Notes under the pieces: model-generated | Seen by the model: the letters and a program-made list of their open reading frames with translations, nothing else | Database searches by the model: none | Told to the model about the DNA's origin: nothing | Position numbers and translations under genes: made by a program | Shown here: piece by piece, positions 47,638-48,007 of the stretch | How the letters are laid out: the number at the start of each line of letters is the position of its first letter | Position numbering within the stretch: the first letter of the stretch is position 1 | NCBI GenBank assembly: GCA_964495595.1 | Contig: CAZBWH010000016.1 | Coordinates: forward strand, 1-48,007 | Length of the DNA: 48,007 nt | Origin: CALMFQ01 sp964495595 | GTDB taxonomy: Bacteria > Pseudomonadota > Gammaproteobacteria > Burkholderiales > SCOH01 | Direction: 5' to 3'

Positions 47638-48007
47638 TTACCAGCTGCCAGTCCGATATTGGTTATAAATCCCATTCAAATATGTTGGGCCGACTACTCC
47701 ATACATTAGTCCACTGGAGAAAGCCGCTGCCCCTCTGACTGGATTGGCTGCACCAGCAAGCACGGAGCCGCCAAATGCACCCCAATTCCAAGAGGCGTTA
47801 CGCGAAATTGCATAATCCCCCCAATAGGTTCCGAGATAACCCAGTGCACCTAATCCTCCACCGATTGCATTCGCAATCCAAGCCCCTTCGATAGCTTTCA
47901 TTTCCTTTTGAGACAACTCAGCCACCTGCATCGGCTGCTCACCCTGCTCAAACAACTGCTGCGCCTCGGCACTGGAGAACTGCACAGCGGCATGGTCGGC
48001 GTTGCTG
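47638..48007 (-). CDS. Bacteriocin-like precursor peptide with double-glycine-type leader (5' end at window edge)
   Basis: At least 115 residues, open to the window end. The leader contains QVAELSQKEMKAIEGA, matching the LSxxEM/LxxxxG(G/A) pattern of class II bacteriocin leaders, with Gly-Ala in place of Gly-Gly at the cleavage site. The remaining 80 residues are small-residue-rich with GxxxG-type repeats (GGGLGALGYLG, FGGSVLAGAANPV, SSGLMYGVVGP) and aromatic residues, ending YRTGSW, like pore-forming microcin/class II peptides. A C39 peptidase lies downstream on the same strand. A GTG at 47985 could be the start, but the frame continues beyond 48007. Identification is by motif and context. 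Confidence 0.6.
   Translation of the reverse strand, partial: SNADHAAVQFSSAEAQQLFEQGEQPMQVAELSQKEMKAIEGAWIANAIGGGLGALGYLGTYWGDYAISRNASWNWGAFGGSVLAGAANPVRGAAAFSSGLMYGVVGPTYLNGIYNQYRTGSW

Noticed and set aside
1..48007. tRNA or rRNA genes
   Set aside because: I saw no cloverleaf with a TTCRA arm and no conserved rRNA segment in any intergenic space.

Overview
The window looks like the chromosome of a GC-rich betaproteobacterium, most probably of the order Neisseriales. The evidence is an EarP/EF-P pair with Arg32, system II cytochrome c maturation (ResB/CcsB) beside cytochrome c4 and engB, a Pil-Chp twitching chemosensory cluster, NtrB/NtrC, and a BPSS1780-type membrane protein. The assignment rests on gene content and family resemblance only. 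Ten Ns at 978-987 show a draft assembly, so what lies left of the gap need not be the true neighbour of what lies right of it.

Layout. 1-881: 3' part of glnA and its terminator. 988-1735: short TGTAAC/GTTACA motifs and a decayed higBA toxin-antitoxin pair. 1799-2674: a voltage-gated K+ channel-like protein. 2746-7223 (minus strand): remains of a type III CRISPR-Cas locus. A CARF nuclease (Can2/Card1-like) is translationally coupled to a Cas_NE0113-type putative ring nuclease. Then come an IS transposase remnant, the tail of a probable RAMP subunit, and Cas6. No Cas10, no complete effector complex and no repeat array is visible. 7381-10528: a DUF4124 protein, then ntrBC behind a convincing NtrC site and sigma-54 promoter. 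10586-13277: two related small outer-membrane barrel proteins flanking an HD-GYP gene. 13401-18770: thioesterase, RNase II/R-like exonuclease, TonB-like protein, earP and efp. 18823-22632 (minus): hslVU, a STAS-like protein and a zinc-finger-degenerate DksA. 22830-27320 (minus): cytochrome c, ccsB, resB, cytochrome c4. 27512-28320: engB and a strong candidate small RNA. 28537-38374: pilG-pilH-pilI-pilJ-chpA. 38456-43889 (minus): tkt-gap-pgk-fba. 44208-45390: a membrane protein and a broken PaaI-type thioesterase. 45479-48007 (minus): a candidate bacteriocin cassette with a double-glycine-like precursor peptide at the window edge, several small membrane proteins and an exported stand-alone C39 peptidase.

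Most of the window is core metabolism and signalling. The unusual material is concentrated at 1.0-7.3 kb (toxin-antitoxin decay, IS scar, orphan cyclic-oligoadenylate signalling genes, palindromic repeats), at 28.2 kb (three-hairpin RNA with a CCTCCC loop) and at 45.4-48.0 kb (AT-richer peptide cassette). Two families of short palindromic repeats have one copy each in or beside the CRISPR remnant and one copy elsewhere in the window.
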